A stretch of DNA of 15,124 nt from contig CAIUAO010000042.1 of assembly GCA_903897155.1 (NCBI GenBank), forward strand, positions 1-15,124, given 5' to 3'. Source of the DNA: an uncultured Actinomycetes bacterium (GTDB lineage: Bacteria; Actinomycetota; Actinomycetes; Nanopelagicales; Nanopelagicaceae). Within the stretch, counting starts at the first letter, position 1. Every line of letters begins with the position of its first letter. The translations under genes and the position numbers were made by a program. The notes beneath the pieces are model-generated. The model was not told where the DNA came from and did no database searches. It was given only the letters and a program-made list of their open reading frames with translations. Shown piece after piece: positions 6,430 through 13,869 of the stretch.

Positions 6430-8004
6430 TTAGTGGTGATCGAGTTCTTTAAGATCACTTAATGTTGGAGCAGGAATCTGTGTTGAGTGAGCTTGATTCA
6501 TGCGCTTGCGAAGTTTGCCCTTAATTCCTCTGGTTGCAGATTCAGGAAGCGGGGCTGGGAGAGCATCAGGCTGCTGGTGCTGAGTGAGTGTCCACTTTTG
6601 AGCATCGGTCAGTTGCTCGTGTACTTCAACCATTTCACCACTTGGAAGCATGACCAAGCGTCCAGTTTCCTTGCCATGAAGGACAAGGTCACGGTCAGCA
6701 CGCTGAAGTGAGAGACAGATGCGCTTTGTAATGATGAAGACGATTGGAGGAACGATAAATAGACCGAACCTGGTAAACCACATGATTCCATTAATAGTTA
6801 AGTGGAAGTGCGTTGCAATAACGTCGTTACCACCATTAACCAGAGAAATAATCATGAACGCGATCGACATAGCTCCAAGTGCAGTGCGATTAGGCGCATT
6901 GCGTGGGCGATCAAGGAGATGATGTTCGCGCTTATCGCCTGTTACCCATGATTCGATAAATGGATAGAGCGCCATGCCTGTGAACAAAATTCCAGGAAGG
7001 ATCAAACCAGGAAGCAAAATATTCCACGAGATCGTATGACCAAAGGCGTGTGTTTCAAGAGGCGGCGCCATACGGACCAAACCATCAAGCCAACCCATAT
7101 ACCAATCGGGTTGTGAGCCTGCAGAAATTTGTCCAGGTGTATATGGACCATAAAGCCAGATTGGGTTAATAGAAGCTACTGCTCCAAGAAATGCTGTTAC
7201 GCCAAAGACAATAAAGAAAAATCCTCCAGCTTTAGCCATATAGACAGGCATGAGTGGATAACCAACGACGTTCTTCTCTGTGCGTCCTGGGCCAGGAAAT
7301 TGAGTGTGCTTCTGATACCAAACGAGCATTAAGTGGATGGTGATCAATGCAAGGAATAATCCTGGCAAGAGCAATACATGCACGGTGTAGATACGTGGGA
7401 TAAATGCTGTTCCGGGGAACGGTCCGCCAAAGGCAAAGAATGCTAGATACGAACCAACGACAGGTAAGGCTTGGATGATTGCTTCGGCAATGCGAATACC
7501 GGTTCCTGAAAGAAGATCATCGGGCAGCGAGTAACCCAAGAAACCTTCAACAATTCCAAAAGTGAGAAGGCCAATACCAATGATCCAGTTGAATTCACGT
7601 GGCTTGCGAAAAGCTCCAGTGAAGAAAATCCGGAAAAGGTGGGCAACGATAGCTGCCATAAAAATAAGGGCAGCCCAGTGGTGAATTTGGCGCATAAGCA
7701 GGCCACCACGAACATCAAAAGAGATGTGCAATGTTGATGCATACGCCGAAGACATGCTGACGCCAGAGAGAGGAGCGTAGGCACCGTTATAGACAACATC
7801 GCGCTGAGATGGATCAAACCAAAAAGTTAGAAATGTTCCGGAAAGAAGCAAGATCACAAATGAGTACAAACAGATTTCACCGAGCATGAATGACCAGTGA
7901 TCAGGAAATACTTTGGTGAGGTTCTTCTTAAGCCATTTAGCAGCGCCTGTGCGCTCATCAACATAATTGGCTACAGAACCTAAAGCCTTTTCGCTTCTTT
8001 TCAT
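6430..8004 (-). CDS. qcrB: Cytochrome bc1 complex cytochrome b subunit
   Basis: 524 residues, the long actinobacterial form of cytochrome b. It carries the two b haems and the menaquinol oxidation (Qp) and reduction (Qn) sites in the membrane. Helix B reads RQIHHWAALIF...HLFR with likely haem ligands His108 and His122; helix D has His209 (TVHV) and His224 (TIHLM). The Qp-site PEWY motif of mitochondria appears as PDWY at 299-302, matching the PD(F/W)Y variant I recall in actinobacteria. A soluble C-terminal extension of about 90 residues follows the last helix. ATG at 8004 begins 21 bases after the qcrA stop, without a strong Shine-Dalgarno sequence. It is the last gene of ctaE-qcrC-qcrA-qcrB. 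QcrB is the target of mycobacterial bc1 inhibitors such as telacebec. Confidence 0.96.
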   Translation of the reverse strand: MKRSEKALGSVANYVDERTGAAKWLKKNLTKVFPDHWSFMLGEICLYSFVILLLSGTFLTFWFDPSQRDVVYNGAYAPLSGVSMSSAYASTLHISFDVRGGLLMRQIHHWAALIFMAAIVAHLFRIFFTGAFRKPREFNWIIGIGLLTFGIVEGFLGYSLPDDLLSGTGIRIAEAIIQALPVVGSYLAFFAFGGPFPGTAFIPRIYTVHVLLLPGLFLALITIHLMLVWYQKHTQFPGPGRTEKNVVGYPLMPVYMAKAGGFFFIVFGVTAFLGAVASINPIWLYGPYTPGQISAGSQPDWYMGWLDGLVRMAPPLETHAFGHTISWNILLPGLILPGILFTGMALYPFIESWVTGDKREHHLLDRPRNAPNRTALGAMSIAFMIISLVNGGNDVIATHFHLTINGIMWFTRFGLFIVPPIVFIITKRICLSLQRADRDLVLHGKETGRLVMLPSGEMVEVHEQLTDAQKWTLTQHQQPDALPAPLPESATRGIKGKLRKRMNQAHSTQIPAPTLSDLKELDHH

Positions 8005-8025
8005 TTGGCACTCATTTCGTTCGTG

Positions 8026-9024
8026 TTATCCATTTGAAGAATTACGCTCCCAATAACTTGGTCCAACGGGCACGGTGAATCCCTGCTTTGCTACTAGGTA
8101 GCCCTCTGAGTCAACACTAATGGCTAGCTGGGGTAGTGGCCGGGCGGCAGGTCCGAAGACCACCTTGGCAGCACGTGTCACATCAAATGTTGATTGGTGG
8201 CATGGGCAAAGCAAATGATGTGTTTGTTGTTCATAGAGTGCAACTGCGCATCCCATATGCGTACATATCTTTGAGAAAGCGATGATTCCGTTATATGTCC
8301 AAGCGAGGCGTTCTGGATCTAAGTTGAAATCCTCTGGGCGAAGGCGAATAAGAAGGACTGCGTCCTTGCCAACATTTTCTAGCGTGCGCTCTTCTCCTTT
8401 TTTAAGTTCTGGAAGAACTTGGGCAACAGCGCCTACTTCAAGATCTGATGGTTTGATATATGCCCCACCTGGATCTAGAACTAAACGTGTTCCAGAAGAC
8501 CAGTTTGTTGTTTCAAAAAACTTCTTTGGTAGCGGGCCAAGGTCACGAAGCAGTACAAGAGGAGAGAGACCAACAACACCGAGTGCAAGGCCAAGTGTGC
8601 GCTTAATAAGTGGTCGACGAGCGATACCCGCTTCACCTCCGCGCTCTTTAAAGGTTTCGACAAAATCTGCGCGGTCTTGATCTTCAGAGCGAAGTTCATG
8701 ACGCTCTTGAATAACTTCTGTATCGGGCATTAATTTCTTAGCCCATTGAATTGCCCCGAGTCCAATACAAAGCGTTGCAACTGTTAACCCAATACCTAGA
8801 GACATTTGTTGAACATTTGTGCTACCTAGAATTGGGATAAAGATATAAACATCAGACTTAATAAATATATAAGCGGCGATTGTTCCTACTGTTCCTAGCG
8901 CGGAGAGTAAGAAGAGAACTGCTACTTGCTGTTCAGCGCGTTTTGCAGCTTTGGGATCAGTATCTGCCTTGCGGTGAACATGCTCTGGCAGTCCAGGGTT
9001 TTGGAAACGCTCAATGTTTGACAC
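8026..9024 (-). CDS. qcrA: Rieske iron-sulfur subunit of cytochrome bc1, actinobacterial three-helix type
   Basis: 332 residues. The N-terminal part has three hydrophobic segments (about 34-56, 72-94 and 140-158), as in actinobacterial QcrA and unlike the single helix of mitochondrial Rieske proteins. The C-terminal cluster domain has both Rieske boxes: CTHMGC with Cys254 and His256 as ligands and Cys259 for the disulfide, and CPCHQS with Cys273 and His276 as ligands and Cys275 as disulfide partner. It carries electrons from menaquinol to the QcrC haems. The GTG start at 9024 lies one base after the qcrC stop (TAGCGTG), so translation is probably coupled. A Lys/Arg stretch at about 136-142 precedes the third helix; whether this acts as a Tat signal cannot be told from sequence alone. 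Confidence 0.95.
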   Translation of the reverse strand: MSNIERFQNPGLPEHVHRKADTDPKAAKRAEQQVAVLFLLSALGTVGTIAAYIFIKSDVYIFIPILGSTNVQQMSLGIGLTVATLCIGLGAIQWAKKLMPDTEVIQERHELRSEDQDRADFVETFKERGGEAGIARRPLIKRTLGLALGVVGLSPLVLLRDLGPLPKKFFETTNWSSGTRLVLDPGGAYIKPSDLEVGAVAQVLPELKKGEERTLENVGKDAVLLIRLRPEDFNLDPERLAWTYNGIIAFSKICTHMGCAVALYEQQTHHLLCPCHQSTFDVTRAAKVVFGPAARPLPQLAISVDSEGYLVAKQGFTVPVGPSYWERNSSNG

Positions 9025-9025
9025 G

Positions 9026-9820
9026 CTATCTCGCCTTCATTGCTAGCCATACGGCTATACCGATAAGAAGTCCTAAACCAAGTGTCCATACAAGTAAGCC
9101 TTCAGTTACTGGTCCCACACGACCAAGTGAGGCGCCGCCAAGATTCTTCTCTTGATTTGCTGATTGAAGCCAAGCAATGAGGGAGAGTTTTTCTTGGGGA
9201 GTAATCGTTGTATCTGAAAATTTAGGCATTGATTGCGGGCCGGTGATAAGTGCTTCATAGACATACTTTGGTTCGACACCCATAAGTGATGGCGCATATT
9301 TACCGTTTGTCAGCGCCCCACCTTGTCCAGCAAAGTTATGACACATTGCGCAATTTGTTCTAAAGAGTTGGCCGCCTTGAGCGATATTTCCATCGCGCTG
9401 CCAATTTAGGCTTTCACTTGTTACAGATGCAGGTCCTGGAGCAAGAGATGCGACATAGGCAGCAAGGGCTGCAGTTTCATCTGCGTTATAGACCGGCTTC
9501 TTGCGCATTGCTTGCTGGCTCATATCCGCCATTGGCATACGCCCAGTTCCGACTTGGAAATCAACCGCAGCTGCTCCAACACCAATAAGAGATGGCGCGA
9601 TTGCTCCACCTTCTGCATTTAGTCCATGACATGAAGAACATCCACGTAAGAAGATTGCTTTGCCTTGAGAAACTAGAGGTGATGTTGAACTAGTTGCTGC
9701 AGGTTGCGCTCCGGGCAGAGCCGAAGCCATCCCAAAGGCTGTTCCAATTGTGAAGAGCGCGGCAACGACCAAGATAGGGCCGGCGATCTTGCGCCTTCTA
9801 AATCTTGCGAACTTGTTCAA
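9026..9820 (-). CDS. qcrC: Di-haem cytochrome c subunit of the bc1-aa3 supercomplex
   Basis: 264 residues with two CxxCH haem-attachment sites: CSSCH at 61-65 and CAMCH at 157-161. Candidate axial methionines are Met95 or Met97 for the first haem and Met198 (QSMPKF) for the second. An N-terminal hydrophobic segment (about 13-33) and a C-terminal helix (about 240-261) anchor it, leaving both c domains outside the membrane. This fused di-haem subunit replaces a free cytochrome c in actinobacteria, wiring the bc1 part directly to CuA of CtaC. The start codon is TTG, supported by AGGAG at 5 bases, which itself overlaps the ctaE stop. It is the second gene of ctaE-qcrCAB. Confidence 0.96.
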   Translation of the reverse strand: MNKFARFRRRKIAGPILVVAALFTIGTAFGMASALPGAQPAATSSTSPLVSQGKAIFLRGCSSCHGLNAEGGAIAPSLIGVGAAAVDFQVGTGRMPMADMSQQAMRKKPVYNADETAALAAYVASLAPGPASVTSESLNWQRDGNIAQGGQLFRTNCAMCHNFAGQGGALTNGKYAPSLMGVEPKYVYEALITGPQSMPKFSDTTITPQEKLSLIAWLQSANQEKNLGGASLGRVGPVTEGLLVWTLGLGLLIGIAVWLAMKAR

Positions 9821-9825
9821 TGCTG

Positions 9826-9830
9826 CTCCT
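9826..9830 (-). promoter_or_regulatory. Ribosome binding site of qcrC, overlapping the ctaE stop codon
   Basis: The minus strand reads TAGGAGCAGCATTG: AGGAG begins inside the ctaE TAG stop and lies 5 bases before the TTG start. It decides the unusual TTG start and is one of few clear Shine-Dalgarno sequences in the window, as expected for an operon-internal gene. Confidence 0.65.
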
Positions 9831-10452
9831 ATTTAATCAAATAAATCGCTGAGAAAAGTGCAATCCAAACAATGTCAACAAAGTGCCAGTAGTAAGAGAC
9901 AACAATTGCTGTTGTTGCTTGTGAGTGGCCAAATTTCTTTGCTTTATTTACACGAATGAGTACGACAAGAAAGGCAAGTAGCCCGCCCGTTACGTGTAAT
10001 CCGTGAAAGCCAGTAGTTATATAAAAGACAGATCCATAGGCCTTAGATGAAAGTGATAGCCCATCTCTGACTAGGTTTGCATACTCATAAATTTGTCCAC
10101 CAATAAAGAAGGCACCCATAAGGAATGTCAGAGCGAACCACTCACGCATACCCCACTTAGAGAATTGGCGCAGTGAACCAGTGCGCTTTGATTGAAAACG
10201 TTCTGCTGCAAATACACCGAACTGACATGTCACCGATGAAAGTACTAACACGGTTGTGTTAACCGCAGCGAACTTAACGTTGAGCATTCCGGTTGATTCA
10301 AGCCATACCTTTGGACCCTGAACAGCGCGTGTAGTGAAATACATTGCGAAGAGTGCTGCGAAGAACATAAGTTCTGAAGAGAGCCAGACGATGGTTCCAA
10401 CTGCCACGATATTCGGGCGGTTATTTTTAGCTGGAGCATCCATTGTGGTCAC
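9829..10452 (-). CDS. ctaE: Cytochrome c oxidase subunit III
   Basis: 207 residues with five hydrophobic segments (about 18-40, 62-82, 104-122, 140-166 and 183-205), the short five-helix form of subunit III seen in actinobacteria. Family blocks include FHGLHVTGG at 149-157 and YWHFVDIVWIALF at 188-200. It is a cofactor-free membrane subunit that stabilises CtaD and supports proton uptake. It is the first gene of ctaE-qcrC-qcrA-qcrB. The start is uncertain: GTG at 10452 or ATG at 10443, three codons later. A TAATCT (10457-10462, minus strand) lies only 4 bases before the GTG and 13 before the ATG, so it does not decide between them. A perfect 10-base palindrome lies just upstream in the divergent ctaE-trpD spacer. 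Adjacency to trpD matches the arrangement I recall in M. tuberculosis. Confidence 0.94.
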   Translation of the reverse strand: MTTMDAPAKNNRPNIVAVGTIVWLSSELMFFAALFAMYFTTRAVQGPKVWLESTGMLNVKFAAVNTTVLVLSSVTCQFGVFAAERFQSKRTGSLRQFSKWGMREWFALTFLMGAFFIGGQIYEYANLVRDGLSLSSKAYGSVFYITTGFHGLHVTGGLLAFLVVLIRVNKAKKFGHSQATTAIVVSYYWHFVDIVWIALFSAIYLIK

Positions 10453-10471
10453 GAGGAGATTATTCCCGATT

Positions 10472-10481
10472 TCCTCGAGGA
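10472..10481. repeat. 10-base perfect palindrome in the ctaE-trpD divergent spacer
   Basis: TCCTCGAGGA reads the same on both strands. It sits 10 bases upstream of a TAATCT box on the ctaE side, near where a -35 element or operator would lie, and roughly 60 bases upstream of the trpD -10 box. It could be a binding site for a dimeric regulator of the respiratory operon, but a palindrome this short can arise by chance in 101 bases. Confidence 0.3.
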
Positions 10482-10541
10482 TTCTTAATGGCAGAGCCCT
10501 CTTGGCCTACTTATTGTGGGTGAGCCTGATCACGCGCTAGG

Positions 10542-10547
10542 TAGGAT
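10542..10547 (+). promoter_or_regulatory. Candidate -10 box for leaderless trpD transcript
   Basis: TAGGAT followed by 6 bases (CGCACA) and then the trpD ATG at 10554. No Shine-Dalgarno sequence lies in the spacer. No convincing -35 hexamer is seen at 16-18 bases. Confidence 0.55.
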
Positions 10548-10553
10548 CGCACA

Positions 10554-11600
10554 ATGGATTCCCTAGGCCTCTCATGGCCCGCAATCATTGGCCAATTGGC
10601 CGATAGCGAGTTGCTTTCTTCCGAGCAAGCCCGATGGTCAATGGGGCAGATTCTCTCTGATTCAGCAAGCAAAGATCAGATCAAAGAATTCTTATTGGGC
10701 ATTCAAGCCAGAGGCGAGAGCGCTTCTGAAGTCGCAGCGTTTATCGAAGTGATGTTTGAACATAGCGCTCCTATTTCTATAAGAGATAGAGCTGTTGACC
10801 CTGTTGGGACAGGAGGCGATGGCGCTAACACAATTAATATTTCAACAACCGCTGCAATCATTGCAAGCGCCGCAGGCGTAAAAGTAGTCAAGCACGGAGC
10901 TAGAGCCGCTTCATCTAAATCAGGAGCCGCAGATCTTCTTGAGGCGCTGGGTGTAAATATCGACCTAGATGGAGCTCAAGTTGCGAGAACTTTTGAAGCA
11001 ACCGGGATTGGTTTCTGCTTTGCTCCTAAATTTCATCCAGCAATGCGATTTGCTGCCCCTGCAAGAAAAGAACTGGGCCAAGCATCTGTTTTTAATATCT
11101 TGGGCCCTCTTGCTAACCCTGCAAAACCCAAAGCGATCTCACTAGGCGTCTCAAAAGAGAAGATGATCCCGATCATGGCAGAAGTGCTGATGAAGCGGGG
11201 GACAGAAGGATTTATATTTCGCGGCGATGACGGGATTGATGAGATCACTCTTTCGACCACCTCTACGATTGTTCAAATAAATGATGGGCAGATGAAAACT
11301 GAAAAGTTTGATCCAGAGTCACTTGGAATCTCCAGGGCGCCTATTGAAAGCCTTGTTGGCGGTGAATCTGAATACAACGCAGCAGTTGCGTTGCGCATTT
11401 TCTCTGGAGAGAAGTTTGCACCCAGAGACGCCGTACTACTTAATGCTGCTGCAGCCATTGCTGCTTATGAAGCTGACTTTGGGAAATCAATTACAGAGCA
11501 ATTAGCATCTGGTTATGCAAAGGCGTCAGCTGCCGTGGATTCAGGGGCGGCACTTGAAACACTCAAGAATTGGGCGATCTTCACGCAGTCTATTAAATAA
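10554..11600 (+). CDS. trpD: Anthranilate phosphoribosyltransferase
   Basis: 348 residues, the normal length. It joins anthranilate to PRPP in the second committed step of tryptophan synthesis in the cytosol. The N-terminal helical domain is followed by the PRPP-binding GTGGD (85-89), the NINISTTAA helix cap (92-100), KHGARAASS (113-121), HPAMR (161-165), the ELG...FNILGPLANP block (173-189) and the Asp-Glu metal pair in GIDE (227-230). One oddity is that the family KHGNRAxSS motif has Ala116 in place of Asn (codon 10899-10901); this Asn contacts anthranilate in characterised enzymes. No other trp gene is in the window. It stands alone, divergent from ctaE, with its own leaderless-type -10 box. 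Its 3' end overlaps the end of the convergent exonuclease gene by 8 bases. Confidence 0.93.
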   Translation: MDSLGLSWPAIIGQLADSELLSSEQARWSMGQILSDSASKDQIKEFLLGIQARGESASEVAAFIEVMFEHSAPISIRDRAVDPVGTGGDGANTINISTTAAIIASAAGVKVVKHGARAASSKSGAADLLEALGVNIDLDGAQVARTFEATGIGFCFAPKFHPAMRFAAPARKELGQASVFNILGPLANPAKPKAISLGVSKEKMIPIMAEVLMKRGTEGFIFRGDDGIDEITLSTTSTIVQINDGQMKTEKFDPESLGISRAPIESLVGGESEYNAAVALRIFSGEKFAPRDAVLLNAAAAIAAYEADFGKSITEQLASGYAKASAAVDSGAALETLKNWAIFTQSIK

Positions 11601-12216
11601 GTCTTGAATCTCGCTGTATTCGTTTACGAGAGAATTTCTGCAAATCCTCAAAGTTCTCCACGCCAAAACTACCCAACCGTTCAAAGAGGCGATGCATAAC
11701 CTCTGTGGTTGTTTGAGCATCATCTAACGCTCTGTGAGTGGGGGTTACTTCAGTATTAAAAAATGTAGCAAGGGTTCCGAGTTTACAATTAATTACTTCA
11801 TCTCTTGTGAGAAGTTGGCGAGCCAGCCTTGCCGTATCAATAACTTCATATTTTGGCCAAGGGTGCTCTAGTTCTTTGGCCGCTGCTTTGAGGAAACCAA
11901 TATCAAAAGGTGCGTTATGAGCAACGAGTACCGCCTCATCTTCCAGGCCGCAGAATGTAATGAATTCAGGGAGTACCTCATCAATGATGGGCGATAGGCG
12001 CACCATCTCATCAGTTATTCCGGTCAACTCGGTAATGAAATCGGGGATAGGTGAAAGTGGATTCACAAAAGTTTTAAATTCCTGCTGAACTACGCCGCCT
12101 CTTACTTTTACTGCTCCAATTTCAGTGATGACAGCTCCTGCAAAAGGACTACCCCCTGTGGTCTCCAAATCGACCACAATAAAGGTGGTCTCACTCAAAA
12201 GCTTTGGGGAGTTCAT
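11593..12216 (-). CDS. DEDDh-family 3'-5' exonuclease (DnaQ / Pol III epsilon-like)
   Basis: 207 residues containing one complete exonuclease fold. Motif Exo I is VVDLETTG (Asp16, Glu18), Exo II is HNAPFDIGFL (Asp105), and Exo III-epsilon is HRALDDAQTT (His161, Asp166); together these are the DEDDh metal-binding and catalytic residues for 3'-5' hydrolysis of DNA or RNA ends. There is no fused polymerase, helicase or GIY-YIG domain, so it could be a proofreading subunit or a stand-alone repair or RNA-trimming nuclease. I chose the ATG at 12216 because a TAGCGT -10 box lies exactly 7 bases upstream, as for the NifS-fold gene. A TTG at 12246 would add ten non-conserved residues and has GAAGG four bases upstream, so it remains possible. 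It is divergent from the lysE-like gene. Confidence 0.88.
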   Translation of the reverse strand: MNSPKLLSETTFIVVDLETTGGSPFAGAVITEIGAVKVRGGVVQQEFKTFVNPLSPIPDFITELTGITDEMVRLSPIIDEVLPEFITFCGLEDEAVLVAHNAPFDIGFLKAAAKELEHPWPKYEVIDTARLARQLLTRDEVINCKLGTLATFFNTEVTPTHRALDDAQTTTEVMHRLFERLGSFGVENFEDLQKFSRKRIQRDSRLI

Positions 12217-12223
12217 ATGAGTA

Positions 12224-12229
12224 ACGCTA
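12224..12229 (-). promoter_or_regulatory. Candidate -10 box deciding the exonuclease start
   Basis: Minus strand TAGCGT, then 7 bases, then ATG at 12216. The hexamer and spacing are the same as upstream of the NifS-fold gene. If the longer TTG start were used, this box would lie inside the coding region. Confidence 0.42.
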
Positions 12230-12258
12230 GCGTGATCATCTGACAATACGCCTTCACA

Positions 12259-12287
12259 TTGACCTTGAGTCTTGCGCTGGCTACCTT
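12259..12287 (+). promoter_or_regulatory. Sigma-70-type promoter of the lysE-like gene, leaderless
   Basis: TTGACC (12259-12264), a 17-base spacer, TACCTT (12282-12287), then 6 bases to the GTG start at 12294. This is the best -35/-10 pair in the window, with ideal spacing, and places the likely transcription start on the first base of the GTG codon. Confidence 0.68.
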
Positions 12288-12293
12288 CTATCA

Positions 12294-12926
12294 GTGTCCT
12301 TAGTAAAAATTATTCCTGCTTTTGTTGCCACCGCCCTCTTTCTTGCGATGGTTCCTGGGCAGGGAATGGCAATGATTTTGCGCCAATGCTTAGTCGGTGG
12401 AAGACGCGCAGCCTTTTACTCAGTTTTTGGAAATGCAACGGGACTTCTTATTTGGGGTGCGCTTTCATCTGTTGGTCTATCTGCGATATTTGCTAAATCA
12501 CATACCGCATTTTCTATTCTCAAATATGCTGGTGTTATCTTCCTCGTTGGTTTAGCGGTTCAAACGCTTTTGCAACTTCGAAATGAATTTGGAAAATTTG
12601 ATTATGCGGGCGGCGCTAAAACCAAGCGCCTTGCTGCCTATCGGTTAGGGCTCCTTACCAATCTCACTAATGTGAAGGCGGCTGTCTTTGCCGTTGCTTT
12701 TATCCCTCAGTTTGTACCTAAGCATTTTTCTCTTGCTTGGGGCATTCTCTTGCTCGCATGTGTTCAAATATGCGTGTCGGTCTCTTGGTATTCATTCCTT
12801 ATAACTGTCGTCGACAAGGCATCTGTATTCCTTGCTCGTCCTGCCGTCCGAAGGACCCTCACGGCGATCTCTGCTGTGGGGATCATTGTCTTGGCTATTG
12901 GTCTATTTTTTACCAGTCCAAGGTAA
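12294..12926 (+). CDS. LysE/RhtB-family amino acid exporter
   Basis: 210 residues with about six hydrophobic segments, the normal size and topology for the LysE superfamily. The N-terminal VPGQGMAMIL (about 20-29) matches the family PGP/PGQ motif, followed by the conserved Gly-rich GNATGLLIW helix (about 46-54). GLLTNLTNVKAAVF near 118-131 corresponds to the family block with NPK, here NVK, and is followed by FIPQF. Such proteins export amino acids or related small metabolites across the cytoplasmic membrane; the substrate cannot be predicted. The GTG start is set by a TTGACC-17-TACCTT promoter ending 6 bases upstream, with no ribosome binding site. Its TAA stop forms part of the next gene's -10 box. 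Confidence 0.9.
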   Translation: MSLVKIIPAFVATALFLAMVPGQGMAMILRQCLVGGRRAAFYSVFGNATGLLIWGALSSVGLSAIFAKSHTAFSILKYAGVIFLVGLAVQTLLQLRNEFGKFDYAGGAKTKRLAAYRLGLLTNLTNVKAAVFAVAFIPQFVPKHFSLAWGILLLACVQICVSVSWYSFLITVVDKASVFLARPAVRRTLTAISAVGIIVLAIGLFFTSPR

Positions 12927-12929
12927 GTT
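12924..12929 (+). promoter_or_regulatory. Candidate -10 box of the aldo/keto reductase gene, overlapping the lysE-like stop
   Basis: TAAGTT starts with the TAA stop of the upstream gene and is followed by 6 bases (TGCGCC) and the ATG at 12936. The two genes thus touch but may be transcribed separately. No good -35 element is seen; TTGGTC is 20 bases away. Confidence 0.5.
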
Positions 12930-12935
12930 TGCGCC

Positions 12936-13862
12936 ATGATCACACTTCCAAAAACAGACCTCACAGTTCATCCGCTTTGCCTTGGTGGAAATACCTTTGG
13001 GTGGAGCGCTAATGAATCAGAATCTTTTGCCGTCCTCGATGCCTATTTTGAAGCGGGCGGCAATTTTATTGATACTGCCGATGTTTATTCTGAATGGAAA
13101 GAGGGAAATAAGGGCGGGGAATCAGAAACCATTATCGGTAATTGGATGAAATCTCGGGGCAACCGAGATAAATTAGTAATTGCCACTAAAGTTGCAAAGC
13201 TTTCAACTCGTCCTGGTTTATCAAAAGAAAATATCAATGCGGCTCTTGATGACTCTTTGCGCCGTCTACAAACTGACAGAATTGATCTCTATTATTCCCA
13301 TGAAGATGATAAAAAGACCTCAATAGAGGAAACGCTAGCGACATATACAGATGTTATAAAAGCTGGAAAGATTCGCTACATAGGCGCTTCGCAACATACT
13401 GGTGAGCGTTTGAGAATTGCAATTGAAACTTCAATTAAAAATGACTTTGCCCAATATGTGGTCCTGCAAGATCAATACAACCTCATGGAGCGCAATCCCT
13501 TTGAGGCAGAGCAAGCGGAAGTAGTTAAGAGTTTAGGAATTTCAGCATTACCTTTTTATGGACTTGCTAGAGGATTTTTATCTGGCAAATACCGACCTGG
13601 CATTAACGTTGATTCAGTCCGTGCTGAAAGCGTTCAGGAATATCAGAGCGAAAAAGGCTGGCAAGTGGTTGGGGCCCTTGAGAAGATTGCAAAGGTCCAT
13701 GATGCTTCACTTTCATCAGTTGCACTTGGTTGGTTGCGTGCAAATTCTGCCGTGAGCACTCCCATTGCAAGTGCTCGTACGGTAGAGCAACTCAAGGAGA
13801 TAATGAAGGTCATCTCCCTTATAAGTGAAGAAGTCACATCTCTTAACGCTGCTAGCTCATAG
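12936..13862 (+). CDS. Aldo/keto reductase
   Basis: 308 residues forming an NAD(P)H-dependent (beta/alpha)8 barrel. The catalytic tetrad is visible: Asp46 in FIDTAD, Tyr51 in VYSEW, Lys85 in IATKV and His122 in YYSHEDD. LCLGGNTFGW at 14-23 is the first strand. GKIRYIGAS (about 143-151) and the C-terminal STPIASARTVEQL (about 274-286), the cofactor phosphate-binding region, are typical of the YajO/Tas-like branch (AKR11-12 type). The physiological carbonyl substrate is unknown. The start at 12936 lies 6 bases after a TAAGTT -10 box. It follows the lysE-like gene by nine bases and precedes the GNAT gene by seven, so partial co-transcription is possible. Confidence 0.92.
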   Translation: MITLPKTDLTVHPLCLGGNTFGWSANESESFAVLDAYFEAGGNFIDTADVYSEWKEGNKGGESETIIGNWMKSRGNRDKLVIATKVAKLSTRPGLSKENINAALDDSLRRLQTDRIDLYYSHEDDKKTSIEETLATYTDVIKAGKIRYIGASQHTGERLRIAIETSIKNDFAQYVVLQDQYNLMERNPFEAEQAEVVKSLGISALPFYGLARGFLSGKYRPGINVDSVRAESVQEYQSEKGWQVVGALEKIAKVHDASLSSVALGWLRANSAVSTPIASARTVEQLKEIMKVISLISEEVTSLNAASS

Positions 13863-13869
13863 CATTTTC

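Noticed and set aside
7443..7817. A 124-codon open frame inside qcrB on the same strand
   Set aside because: It is an alternative frame of a strongly conserved cytochrome b gene, with no independent start signal or domain.
10457..10462. TAATCT as leaderless promoter of ctaE
   Set aside because: It is only 4 bases from the GTG and 13 from the ATG, with no -35 at good spacing, so it does not fit the pattern seen at the other genes.
13825..13869. Earlier start for the GNAT gene
   Set aside because: It overlaps the reductase gene and adds a leader not seen in the family; the ATG at 13870 gives the expected N-terminus.
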